20,440 nucleotides of DNA from Cladosporium sp. IMV 00045 (Eukaryota > Ascomycota > Dothideomycetes > Cladosporiales > Cladosporiaceae): contig MSJI02000255.1 in assembly GCA_001931905.2 (NCBI GenBank), positions 1 to 20,440 of the forward strand, in the 5' to 3' direction. Every line of letters begins with the position of its first letter. Position 1 is the first letter of the stretch. Under the pieces are notes generated by a model. That model was not told the origin of the DNA. It saw nothing but the letters and a program-made list of their open reading frames with translations, and made no database searches. This document shows positions 1 to 8,664 of the stretch, one piece after another. The translations under genes were made by a program, and so were the position numbers.

Positions 1-434
1 TTTTTTGACGAAATCTGTCATTGTTACTGTACTGCAAATCGCCTTGTCTTCCGGAAGGACACAAAAGAAAAAATTGTAATACATGTCCCAGCAAGAATCC
101 AACAATTGCGGTCTCTCTGTGATTGACCGACATGGACAGTTTGCTTTGGCTTTTTGGACCAAAACTCCCGAGAACGCCATTGCCAGCAAAAGAAAGAGAA
201 AATCGCTCCTGGCAACGAAACCAAGGCGCAAGACAGAAAAAGGGACGCGGGACAAGTGTGTACAGTGTCCGCGCTCACCTCCCTTCTCTCTCCAGGTAAT
301 AAAGCAAAAAAGACAACAAGGTGTGTGTGTGAGCCGACCTCAACTCTCTGATCCTCCTGCTCGTGGAAGATGCTGGGGTTTCTGAGGTGTTTGGAGGTAT
401 GCTTGTCGTTCGTTCCATCTTTCAATCATCGTCT
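1..434. other. Noncoding flank, 3' side of the YSY6-like gene
   Basis: I see no convincing gene here. Open frames on both strands (about 24-425 minus, 83-385 plus) have low-complexity, basic translations without a recognisable domain and look spurious. The stretch begins with a T run and holds a short (GT)5 run at 321-330. Part of it is probably the 3' UTR of the minus-strand gene that stops at 435-437. Confidence 0.5.
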
Positions 435-1071
435 TCAGCTAAAGAAGCCGAAGATCAACCTCAGAGCTTCGAAGATGAGACCGCCGCAGACGACGAAGAG
501 GAGAAGGTCTGAAAAGAAAGGGTAATCGTTAGCAAACAGTTCCCCAGAGCCGTCCGGCAATATTGATTTCTCAGGCCGCAGGTTTTGGTCCTCCAAAAAA
601 GCACCCTTCCGCTTATTCCCTCCCTTCAAACATTCATGGCTTGGTATCCCCCCAATGTCATCCTCATATTCCTCCTCCTTCCCAATTCTTTCCCACAGGT
701 CCCTCCAATCTCAAGTCTTTCCCCCTCCTTGATCAAACCCTTCAATCCCCCCTCGACCCCCAAGACCCCACAACAATCGAGAGAAAGAATAGCACTTACA
801 CAACCAGACCTTACTGATCGGCGCCTTCTTCTCTTTCAACTTCTTCTTCTCCAGCAGGCGCTCGACTTCGGTCTGCGGCTTGCCGCGCTTGGCGGCTTCG
901 CTGCGCGCGTACGCTTCGTTCGCGCGGCGTTGTTGGGGGGTTTGGACCTGTTAATCCACAGACAAGGGGAGTCAGTCTTGGGTTGCTTGGAAGGGACGGT
1001 AAGAGGGAGGAATGGTGGGGATTGAGGAGGGTGGGTTGTGTCGGGTTGGGGAGGTGGTTGTATCGTACCAT
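435..1071 (-). CDS. YSY6: YSY6/RAMP4 (SERP)-like tail-anchored ER protein, three exons
   Basis: This is a small spliced gene on the minus strand. Coding exons are 1069-1071 (the ATG alone), 800-947 and 435-508. Intron 1 (948-1068) starts GTACGA and ends TTAACAG; intron 2 (509-799) starts GTAAGT and ends TTTTCAG. Joined, they give 225 nt, or 74 residues plus a TGA stop. The product starts MVQTPQQRRANEAYARS, continues through a Lys/Glu-rich helix, reaches APISKVWLYLL, and ends in one hydrophobic segment (about residues 49-73). This is the layout of the RAMP4/SERP/YSY6 family: a cytosolic basic N-terminal part and a C-terminal tail anchor in the ER membrane near the Sec61 translocon. Family members are linked to protection of secretory proteins under stress. 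Length matches the family (about 65-75 residues). The short exons hide it from simple ORF searches. Intron 2 is long for this window and strongly purine-rich on the coding strand; failure to splice it would remove the membrane anchor. Family assignment is confident; the exact role in this organism is inferred. Confidence 0.92.
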
Positions 1072-1630
1072 TGTGAGTGATTGTCGCGATTTAGGTGTTG
1101 TCGATTGAAGATTGAGGGGTTGTTGTTTGGTTATGCGATTGAAATCGCTTGCAGTTGGCGGAGTGAGTGCTTTTTATATCTTTCGAATTGCACAGGTTTG
1201 ATATTGAGTCAGAGAGTGTGACAGTAAGGCAACAAGAAGTTGTTGTTGTCGTGTTCTTGTTTGCTCGCGTGTGTGGACTATGAAACAGACATAAAGGTGG
1301 CCTTTGAAGTTGGTCCCTGGAAAGCTGGTCCGTCAGGGTACTGGCAGTGAGCTAAGCAAAGCCCGCGGCCGAGGTTTGCCGTTTGAGGAACGGGGCTGCG
1401 TAGTGCACAGCACCAAATTATGTAAGCTATGCAAGTGTGAGTGAATGAATCTTGTGAGCTTCAACTTTGAGAGTGAGAGTGACTACATGCTTGGTACGAT
1501 ATTTTGAATATACAGCAAAAGTTACTGGATTTTTCTACATTCGCGTGCCTGGACTCTACTGTTGTCAATAATTCTGTGGGAAATCATCTTGAGGCCTCTG
1601 GACTTCACTATCACACAACATCCAAAAATC
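1072..1630. promoter_or_regulatory. Divergent promoter region between YSY6-like and NAA25-like genes
   Basis: This is a 559-bp spacer between two divergent start codons, so it should contain both promoters and 5' UTRs. I saw no coding potential that continues either gene and no clear named binding site. It has GT/TG-rich stretches (for example around 1080-1135 and 1235-1275). Confidence 0.5.
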
Positions 1631-3760
1631 ATGGCCCGCTATCCAACATACGACGAATACCGAGACAAACCCAAAAAAGGCATAACAAAATGCGACGAAC
1701 TCCTAAAGCGCACGCCCAAAAACATCCAGTTACTGGCAACGAAATCACAACTCCTCACCGAACTCGGCGAGACTTCCAAAGCCCAAACCGCCATCGACCA
1801 ACTCCTCGCCATCCAACCCCCAACCCGCGACCTGCAAGAGATCAGCCTGATCGAAGACGCCGTCGTCGAACACCAGCAATCCAACACCTTCCCTCAACCT
1901 CCCACAGCAGGCCCTGAAGTCGCTAAGTTATGGGAAAATGCCGCCAAAACCGCCACCATTGTCAACTACAAACTGGACCTGCAATCTCTGCGCTTCACGC
2001 GCGCCATCTTTGACAATCGTCTGCAGGACGCCCAGCAGGCCCTCATTCAACTGAAGCTGCTCATGCCGAAGAATAGGAATTCCTACATGGCGCATGCGAT
2101 TGTCACGCAGATGCTTTCGACTGGCAGTGAGGATCTTTCTTCGCGTCTGGCGCTTTCGCTGGCAAAGAAGGCTGTGGCTGAGAAGTTTGATGAGGACAAG
2201 AAGCTTGATTGCAGAGTTCCTGGGCAGATCTTCGCGCTGCAAGGGAAGAAAGACGAGTTGGAGGGTGTCAAGGACGGGCGATTCGGTGAGAGTAAGCAGG
2301 TTCATGATGCTTTGAGGGTGCCTAACAAGCAGAATGGCGAAGAGGGTTTTGCTGGGTTGAAGATTGAGGAAGTGAAAGAGGGAACGCCTGAATGGCTTGA
2401 TGCTGTGATTTCAGAGTCGAAAAGGACGTTCTCGTCTCTCCTGAAGGATGGTGGCGACAAGGCCGCGCTCTACAGCTTTGCTGTGAAGTCCACTGAGACT
2501 TATCGCCAGGCCATTCAGTCGATCGATCAATTCCGCTATAGGCATGTGTGCCAGTTGGTATTCCTGGCCATCTCTGCTTTGGTCAAGGTTTGGGAGCAAC
2601 ACAATGAATCCGACGCCCTACTGCAAGGTGCACTTCTCGGCGAGATGTTGCTCCGAAACAACCAACACGTCCACGAAGCCAAGGTCATCCTCGTCTACCT
2701 CTACATGCGCCTTGATCTCGCAACCCTAGCTCTCAAACACTGGGATTCCCTCTCCATCAAAGAAATCCAATTCGACACCATCGGCCACGCCTTCCTGACC
2801 AACCTCTCCGTCACCCACCCACACAAAGCCACAACTTCTTCCGCCCGCAACAACGACCCCCTCTCAATCAACACCCAGGCTCTAGCAATGTACACGCGCT
2901 ACGAGCAAAAACTCGCCGAATGCGAAGCCAACGTCCTGAACAACGGCCAAACAGGCATGATCCTGGACCTGCACCAACTCCGCTCCAATCTCCGCCAATC
3001 CCTGACCCGCCGCCTCCTCTCCCTCGAGCAGCTCCGCTACGCCCGCCTCTTCCGCAACCCTCCTCTCGACGGCAACGCAATCCACATCGAACCCCGCCTC
3101 ACAGCCAACTGGCTCGAATGGAAAGACAACCGCGACTTCGCCGCCGCTTTCAACTACGGCTACAACGTCGAACGCGCCTTGCACGGGCAAGACGACCCGC
3201 GCGCTTGGATCTTGCAGTCTCTCGCCGCCGACACCGCGTGGTGTCTGGCCAACAACGCCGTCCCGCCCGTGAAAGACCCGCAGACTTTGCTGGAGCACCT
3301 GTCCTTGCTTGAGAGCGAGAAAGCCTCTCTCGAAGCATCAACCCTCCACTTCCTCCTCTCCCCCTCCCCTCAGACTCTCACCGCGCTCTCCTCAACTCTC
3401 ACAACAACCCTCACCACGCACCAACAACACACCCCCCGGTCCCTCAAACAATCCCACCTCATCCTTTCCTCCCTCCTCACCATCTCCCCCGCGCTCAAAT
3501 TCATCGACCAATCCCAGCCCAAACTCCTCTCCCGCGCAGCTGTGGAAGCTTTGCGCAAGAGCGCCGAGGAGGGGATCGAGAAAGTGCGCGCTGCTGCCAA
3601 GGAGCAGGTCAAGGCATCTACGGAGGGGAAGGTGAGAGCTGATTTGAAGACGGATTCGGAGGTATGGGGATTGTTTGGGGAGGAGGAGGTAGGTGCGTTT
3701 GTTGGAGGCGTAGCGGATGCGATGGGGAGGGGGTGGGAGGGGGTGGGGTTGATTAGGTAG
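1631..3760 (+). CDS. NAA25: NatB N-terminal acetyltransferase auxiliary subunit, NAA25/Mdm20 family
   Basis: This is an intronless reading frame of 709 residues. The start is taken as the first ATG in frame (1631, A at -3, G at +4); the frame is open upstream but has no other ATG. NatB acetylates the N termini of proteins beginning Met-Asp, Met-Glu, Met-Asn or Met-Gln. NAA25/Mdm20 is its TPR-like scaffold, which anchors the catalytic NAA20 subunit to the ribosome. Residues about 5-65 read as helical TPR-like repeats (CDELLKRTPKNIQLLATK, then a second LLxELG-type helix pair). The most diagnostic stretch is residues 348-386: an HEAK..LVYLYMRL helix followed by SLSIKEIQFDTIGH, which matches the family motif around 'SLD.KHIQHDTIGY'. 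The C-terminal third is helical and less conserved. The gene converges on the next gene with 189 bp between stops. Third-position base use switches along the gene (see findings). The main alternative considered was another TPR scaffold such as SRP72; the 348-386 block argues against that. Confidence 0.85.
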   Translation: MARYPTYDEYRDKPKKGITKCDELLKRTPKNIQLLATKSQLLTELGETSKAQTAIDQLLAIQPPTRDLQEISLIEDAVVEHQQSNTFPQPPTAGPEVAKLWENAAKTATIVNYKLDLQSLRFTRAIFDNRLQDAQQALIQLKLLMPKNRNSYMAHAIVTQMLSTGSEDLSSRLALSLAKKAVAEKFDEDKKLDCRVPGQIFALQGKKDELEGVKDGRFGESKQVHDALRVPNKQNGEEGFAGLKIEEVKEGTPEWLDAVISESKRTFSSLLKDGGDKAALYSFAVKSTETYRQAIQSIDQFRYRHVCQLVFLAISALVKVWEQHNESDALLQGALLGEMLLRNNQHVHEAKVILVYLYMRLDLATLALKHWDSLSIKEIQFDTIGHAFLTNLSVTHPHKATTSSARNNDPLSINTQALAMYTRYEQKLAECEANVLNNGQTGMILDLHQLRSNLRQSLTRRLLSLEQLRYARLFRNPPLDGNAIHIEPRLTANWLEWKDNRDFAAAFNYGYNVERALHGQDDPRAWILQSLAADTAWCLANNAVPPVKDPQTLLEHLSLLESEKASLEASTLHFLLSPSPQTLTALSSTLTTTLTTHQQHTPRSLKQSHLILSSLLTISPALKFIDQSQPKLLSRAAVEALRKSAEEGIEKVRAAAKEQVKASTEGKVRADLKTDSEVWGLFGEEEVGAFVGGVADAMGRGWEGVGLIR

Positions 3761-3949
3761 AGGGTGGGAGGTTTTGGTGGTGATAAAGAGCTGCAAGATC
3801 ATGTGCAGCTCTCATGTTTAGCAATAGTACACGTCTTCGTTAACCTATGTATACATGGTTTTCCGACGGCTGAACATCGAAGAGGGACTAAATTGTACAA
3901 AAAGGTCTAGTCTAGCCAACAACATCAACTTCCCACAAACCCCTCTCCT

Positions 3950-6511
3950 CTACTCAGAAAATGGCGACCACGACGAAGTCTGACCAGCAGCCACCGCCGC
4001 GCTCTTCGCAGCTTGTTTGGCCTGCTTCGCAGCTAGTGCTTCCTTCTGCCCAGCTCGCATTTCCGCCTTTCTAGCCCTTCGCACTTCGAGCTTCTGCTTC
4101 ACCCTCACCTTTCTAGCCTCTTTCTTTTCTTTCAGACGCTCCTTCCGCTGCGCCTTGTCGTACGCAGCAATGCGCTTGTTGTATGCTCTTCTGAAGACAG
4201 GCTCCGGAAAGTCTGTGCCCTTACCAAGGAAATCGCGCATGATCGTCGACCATCCGATCTTCCGCTCGCGCTTCTCGCGAATCTCCACCGCCTCCTCATG
4301 CGTCATGCGAATGGGGTACTCGCGCTCCAACCTGCGCCGCTCGCCGCCCTCGTTTGGCCATCTCGGAATTTCTCTGTTGCCGGCGGCTTTGACGGCGGCT
4401 TTTTTCAGAGTCTTGACGCCCGTGTCGGGGAAGTGCGCTTTCTTGATGTTCGCCCACGTGGATCCCACGGCCCGCCGCGCGTTGATGAGCTCCATGTCTT
4501 CGGCGGTCAGCATGAACTCCTCGCTCACGTCTTTCTTCACGTCGAACCATTTGCGCAACGTGTCTTCAGGCGATCGGCCGAGTCGCTCCGCGATCTTGAT
4601 GTTCTTGACGTCTTGATAGCGCAGCTCGTGGAGAAGGTCGACCTCGTCTTGGGTCCAGGGGCGTGGCTCAATTTTCTCCGAATCAGACAAGGGCTCCGCG
4701 GGATGGGGCTGTTTTGATTTGCTGTGATCTTGCTGGCGCTTTTCGCTCAGATCGTGCGGAGTCTCTGCCGTGCTTGCTTTGCCATCACCTGCCTTGCGCA
4801 ATTCCGCAGTAGTGGCACCGACCAATTCAGATACGTGTTTCACAATAATCGGTCGCTCTGGCTTGCCGTAGTCGTGTTGCTGCGCTTGGCTTGATATGCG
4901 TGGTGTGTCGAAAACACTGGTTTTGCCACCGACTGCATTGCCAGAATCCTCGGAAAAGGCATCACCAAAGTGATGTACGCGCGCCGCGGGATGGAATTGG
5001 TCTGATCTGCCGTGATCTTGTTGGCGACTTTCGCGTGGTGCACGCGGAACGTTTCTCATGCTAGATGTGCCATCGGCTGCCTCGCTGGGTTCCTCAGAAG
5101 TGAGATCGCCAAAACGAAATGTGCGCGTCCCGGAATACAGTACACCTAATTCGTGATCTTGTTGGTGCCTTTCGCTGGACGGGCTCGGAATGTCTTTTAT
5201 CGCGGCGTTGAGGTCGTCTACTTCACTAGGATCCCTAGGAGTGGCATTACCAAATTTAAACGAGCATTCCGAGGGAAAGGGTTTGCCTGCATGTGGTTTG
5301 GTTGAGGTAAACTTAATGTCTCCCGTACTAATTTTGCATTTGGCTGCCTTGCTAGAATCCTCAAAAGTAGAGTCTCTAAAGCTTTCCCCGAGAGAGGGTT
5401 GGTCTGGTTTGTCGTTTTGAATGAGCTGAATGTCTTCCGTAGCAGTTGAGCGGCTGGCTATCTTGCTGGGGTCCTCAGGAGTGGCCTTTTCCGAGGGTTC
5501 GGCGCGGAAGGGTCGATCTGGTTCGTCGCGATCTTGCTTATGTCTTTCGTTGAACAAGGCCAGAATTCTTTCGCGATCTTTTTCGGGTAAAACGCTTATC
5601 ATGGACAGGAGGTCTTCATCTACCTCATTAGAATCCTCAGAAGTGGTATTTTCAGAGCGTTCCGTGGGATGAGGTCGGTTTGATTTGCCGTGGTCCTGCT
5701 GGTGCACCTTTTTCGGTGCCCGTGGAATTTCTCCCCTATCGTTGCCCTTGGCTGACTTGCCATGCTTCTCAGAAGTGGCATCTCTTGATATCGACAAGTG
5801 TTTTGCATGTTCAGATTGGCCTTTTGCTCCAACATCCGGCGCGTGGCTTTTGCCGTCTCCGTCGACGGTCACATGTTTGCTGGCCTGTTTTTTGCGCTTT
5901 TCGAGGTCTTCTTTTCGCTCCTTAAAATGTTTATGTAAGAGCCTGATATCGTCGCTGATTTCTTCCCACGAGTCTTCGTCGTCAAGCGAGGTGGCAGCTT
6001 TCCGAAATTTAGTTATTGACCATTTCTCAGGCCGGGAATCACGCTCTGCCAGAGGCTCCGCGTGTTGGCGAAGACCACCGCCACCTCTTTCTTCGGTGGT
6101 GTTGTTTCTCACTTTGTTCATTGACCATTTTTCAGGCCGAGAACCACGCTCTGCCGGCAGCTCCACGTGTTGGCGAGGACCACCGCTGCTTTTTTCTTCG
6201 GGGACACTGTTCTTGAATTTGTCTCGTGACCGTTTCTCCCGGTGGTCATATGGGGGACCACGACGATCTGGACGCTGGTTAAAATCATCGCCGCCTCTTC
6301 CTCCGGTGATTCTTTTCTTGAATACTTTTGATGGCAGTTTCTCCGAACGTTTATCAGAACCACGGCTGCCTCTTGCTTCCCATGACGGCTTCTTTCTCGT
6401 CGTTGAACCGGTTCTGTGGAATACAACGGGCGTAAGTGAGCGTGGACATGCTGGTCGTCCATTTCGATTGACAGCATAACTCAAAGATCGCCACCATGGG
6501 AGCTGTGCCAT
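3950..6511 (-). CDS. Repeat-rich protein with three C-terminal Myb/SANT-like segments, function unknown
   Basis: This is an intronless frame of 853 residues. The start is the first in-frame ATG (6509-6511, A at -3, G at +4); the frame extends upstream without another ATG. The first ~45 residues are Arg/Ser-rich without acidic residues before residue 45, so a mitochondrial presequence is possible but unproven. Residues 68-175 hold three degenerate units sharing an EKxSxxKxR core. Residues 176-210 form a charged, helical stretch. Residues about 232-612 hold about eight degenerate units of 40-50 residues built around QQDHGKS, a Pro-rich step, and T/SEDPSE. The C-terminal part has three Myb/SANT-like segments: 618-660 (PWTQDEVDLL, then a helix-turn-helix ending RKWFDV), 668-710 (LTAEDMELI, STWANIKKAHFP) and 736-782 (MTHEEAVEI, GWSTIMRDF). 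It ends in a Lys/Arg/Ala-rich probable coiled coil (785-835). This suggests DNA or chromatin binding, but I do not recognise the protein. The fast-evolving repeat region suggests a lineage-specific gene. Confidence 0.75.
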   Translation of the reverse strand: MAQLPWWRSLSYAVNRNGRPACPRSLTPVVFHRTGSTTRKKPSWEARGSRGSDKRSEKLPSKVFKKRITGGRGGDDFNQRPDRRGPPYDHREKRSRDKFKNSVPEEKSSGGPRQHVELPAERGSRPEKWSMNKVRNNTTEERGGGGLRQHAEPLAERDSRPEKWSITKFRKAATSLDDEDSWEEISDDIRLLHKHFKERKEDLEKRKKQASKHVTVDGDGKSHAPDVGAKGQSEHAKHLSISRDATSEKHGKSAKGNDRGEIPRAPKKVHQQDHGKSNRPHPTERSENTTSEDSNEVDEDLLSMISVLPEKDRERILALFNERHKQDRDEPDRPFRAEPSEKATPEDPSKIASRSTATEDIQLIQNDKPDQPSLGESFRDSTFEDSSKAAKCKISTGDIKFTSTKPHAGKPFPSECSFKFGNATPRDPSEVDDLNAAIKDIPSPSSERHQQDHELGVLYSGTRTFRFGDLTSEEPSEAADGTSSMRNVPRAPRESRQQDHGRSDQFHPAARVHHFGDAFSEDSGNAVGGKTSVFDTPRISSQAQQHDYGKPERPIIVKHVSELVGATTAELRKAGDGKASTAETPHDLSEKRQQDHSKSKQPHPAEPLSDSEKIEPRPWTQDEVDLLHELRYQDVKNIKIAERLGRSPEDTLRKWFDVKKDVSEEFMLTAEDMELINARRAVGSTWANIKKAHFPDTGVKTLKKAAVKAAGNREIPRWPNEGGERRRLEREYPIRMTHEEAVEIREKRERKIGWSTIMRDFLGKGTDFPEPVFRRAYNKRIAAYDKAQRKERLKEKKEARKVRVKQKLEVRRARKAEMRAGQKEALAAKQAKQAAKSAAVAAGQTSSWSPFSE
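4676..5818 (-). repeat. Coding tandem repeat, about eight degenerate 40-50 residue units
   Basis: Within the Myb/SANT-like protein, residues about 232-612 repeat a loose pattern: QQDHGKS, then a Pro/His step, then (F)GDATSEDPSEAADGK, then DIPRAPSE. Unit starts are visible near residues 271, 325, 365, 405, 450, 497, 544 and 593. Units differ in length and have drifted, so this is an old expansion rather than a recent identical array. Confidence 0.75.
5987..6310 (-). repeat. Coding tandem repeat near the N terminus, three units of about 35 residues
   Basis: Residues about 68-175 of the Myb/SANT-like protein contain three related units. The second and third are clearest: GGPRQHVELPAERGSRPEKW and GGLRQHAEPLAERDSRPEKW, each followed by a basic SxxKxR step. 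The first unit (RPDRRGPPYDHREKRSRDKF) has drifted more. This family is distinct from the downstream repeat. Confidence 0.75.
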
Positions 6512-6894
6512 GATGTGAGGCTGTAGCGTGAGCAGAAATGCTCCGGGAAGATCACGCTTTGCACATTGCCAGCCAGATTGAGTCAATGCTACCCTCCAAG
6601 GTAGTTCTCGAAGAATGGCTGAGCCAGCGTATCACTCCATTGTTATTTTATTACAGATTATTAGGGAGTCGTTCACGGAAAAAGCAGCCGCTACAAGGAG
6701 AATTGGAGGTTATACCGCAATGGCTGGGACCGAGGTTGCGCGAGCTTCGGCCGACCGTCACGTGCACAGCTTCAAGCATTCGAAAGATCAGGTCAATCAG
6801 GTACCTCCAGAGCAGGATCAAAATATGATTGAGTGACAAGATTGAACAAAATCATGCATTCGAAAGCCATTGACCATTTCTACTCTACAATCCC
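6512..6894. other. Intergenic region between the sidF-like 3' end and the Myb/SANT-like gene start
   Basis: This 383-bp spacer separates two minus-strand genes. It should carry the sidF 3' UTR and the promoter of the repeat protein. Small open frames here have no recognisable product. I found no ATCWGATAA motif. This is the apparent left border of the siderophore cluster. Confidence 0.5.
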
Positions 6895-8274
6895 CTACAG
6901 CTTCGCATTCCAGGCCGCGCGATCCGCCGACTCCAGAACCTTCGACCTCCCATCCCAGAACAGGGGACACAGTTGGAACCACTTCTCCCTGCTACAGACC
7001 GAGTGAACCGAGCGCTTGTGGCCCAGATCGACATATTTGCCAATAGTGAGGCCGACTGAATTCTCGTATGACAGGATGGTGCCACCGGTAGCTCTCGGCT
7101 CGCCGACGACGTTCGCCGTTCGGACATCGTCGAGGAAGCAGTAGTGGATACAGCTGGAATACCATGCGTTGACGCGGTGGGAGCCGCGGAACGATGCGTC
7201 GCCAACGAGAGAGTGCCGGCCGCGGTCGTATTCTTTGGCTTTGTAGTGGGCGCCGTAGTGGTCCTCCTGGTTTTGAGTTAGTGAGGGAAGTCAGTGGGAT
7301 AGAGAGAAGATGATGCGGCTTACCTTGGCCCAGTACAGCTCGTAGTAAGAGAAGCGCGTCTCGTTGAAGCGACCGAACAAGCACAGGACGTGGGGATCGA
7401 AATGAAGCTTGCGCAGGTACTCGCGGTGCTCGTCGAAAGTGCCGGTCTCGTTCCAACCTTTGGCGACTCGGGGGTCGTTTTGCCAGGTGTTGAACAGTTT
7501 CACGTGTTCGTCGTTGTTCCAGTCAATGACTTCCAGAGAGAAATGCTCGTCGAGCTCAGGGATGTAGCGGCTGTAGCAGATGGATCCTGGACTAGGCTTG
7601 GGCTGGCGAGTAGGGTGGAGCGTGTAGATAGGCTGATCTGGGAACTTCATTGTGAACTGCTGGTGTTCTGGCATCGTTGGGTAGTCTGAGATCGGCTTCC
7701 TGACAGGGCCTTGAGTGCCACTGCCAACGGCCCAGATGGGACGGGAGCCCATTGGCGAAGCAGCACCTTGCCAAAAGGCGCTGCGCAAGACCAAGATGTC
7801 TCCATCTTCGATTCCAGTGTTCTGGACCTGCCTCCACGGCTGCGGGTGCTCAATGGCAAGTCCAGTGGCGAGGAGCTCATGGCGAACAAGAGCCTTGTCT
7901 ACTCCTTGGAGAGCAAGTCTGAAATACTCAATAGCTGGGTGTGCGAGATAGATAGCGTGGACGACATTCCAGATTTGAGCGAGAGATGGGGCTTCTTGGT
8001 TGGACCACTCGAAGGTCGTTTGCGGACTTCTGTACGCTCTAGCCCAAGCGCTGTTATCACTGCCGGCCGGACGTTGCTCTGCAGGTCGTGTTGTCAGATC
8101 GCGCCAACATATTGATTCTGAGTGGAGCGGTTCTGGCAGAGCGGTCGTGTTGGCAGGTTGGTTCTCCAAAGTCAAGATGTACTTGGCTGGCGTGACATCT
8201 GCATTGCAACGAACATGATATGAAGTGAGGAACGGGTGAGGCAATTTCACCGGGGGGTATTGAGAGGGAGGCAT
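6895..8274 (-). CDS. sidF: SidF-type N5-hydroxyornithine acyltransferase (anhydromevalonyl transferase), peroxisomal
   Basis: Exons are 7324-8274 and 6895-7266; the 57-bp intron (7267-7323) starts GTAAGC and ends ACCAG. The product is 440 residues, close to SidF of Aspergillus (about 460). SidF transfers the anhydromevalonyl group from its CoA ester to N5-hydroxyornithine, giving the building block of fusarinines, TAFC and coprogens. The C-terminal half (about 246-430) is the IucB/MbtK-like GNAT acyltransferase domain. It shows EVIDWNND at its start, the block [11 protein letters not shown] spanning the splice junction, then [26 protein letters not shown], and [16 protein letters not shown] near the end. 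The frame across the junction is continuous and restores this conserved block, which fixes the intron. The protein ends NAKL, a PTS1 signal. The start ATG is the first of the frame. It is divergent from sidH with 390 bp between start codons. The related SidL-type acetyltransferases share the domain, but the sidH/sidI neighbours and PTS1 favour SidF. Confidence 0.93.
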
Positions 8275-8664
8275 GATGTGTTGTTCAGATCTGTAACAAA
8301 GCTGGCAAAGACAAACGTGGTGGAAAAGAGGCCTTGGTTATAGTAGAGCAACAGAACCTCACGATTCGGAAGGTACGCAAGTCGAAGATGTAACGCTACA
8401 CTGCGTTCATAAAGTGGATCTACCAGAGCATTGAACTAGGATATTTCACGGCGAATGCCAAAAACGTAGATGGTTTCCTTGGAAGCCAAAAATCGGACAC
8501 CAGTAGTGCGAGTCGCCTCGTGGCGCCGATACCGCGGCTAGGGTACTTCCATGTGGTCCTCTGCCCGGGGGATCGTATCATGCACAAGTCCTGAGCTCCG
8601 TTCGGATTCCTGACGTTCTAGAATATCTACAGTCTTCACTTTGATTCACACATTCTGGGCAATC
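8275..8664. promoter_or_regulatory. Divergent sidF/sidH promoter
   Basis: This 390-bp spacer lies between the two start codons and should drive both genes. I searched both strands by eye for ATCWGATAA and found none; only GATA cores in poor contexts occur (GGATATT near 8440, CGATACC near 8527, GTATCA near 8576). Iron control of this pair may therefore use weaker GATA sites or another factor. Confidence 0.65.

Noticed and set aside
585..1025. Plus-strand 146-residue open frame
   Set aside because: It is antisense to the YSY6-like exons and introns and of low complexity.
1631..3760. TPR protein as SRP72
   Set aside because: The SLSIKEIQFDTIGH block and overall layout match NAA25/Mdm20 better.
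4017..4616. Plus-strand 199-residue open frame
   Set aside because: Shadow of the Myb/SANT-like gene on the opposite strand, Ser/Phe-rich with no domain.
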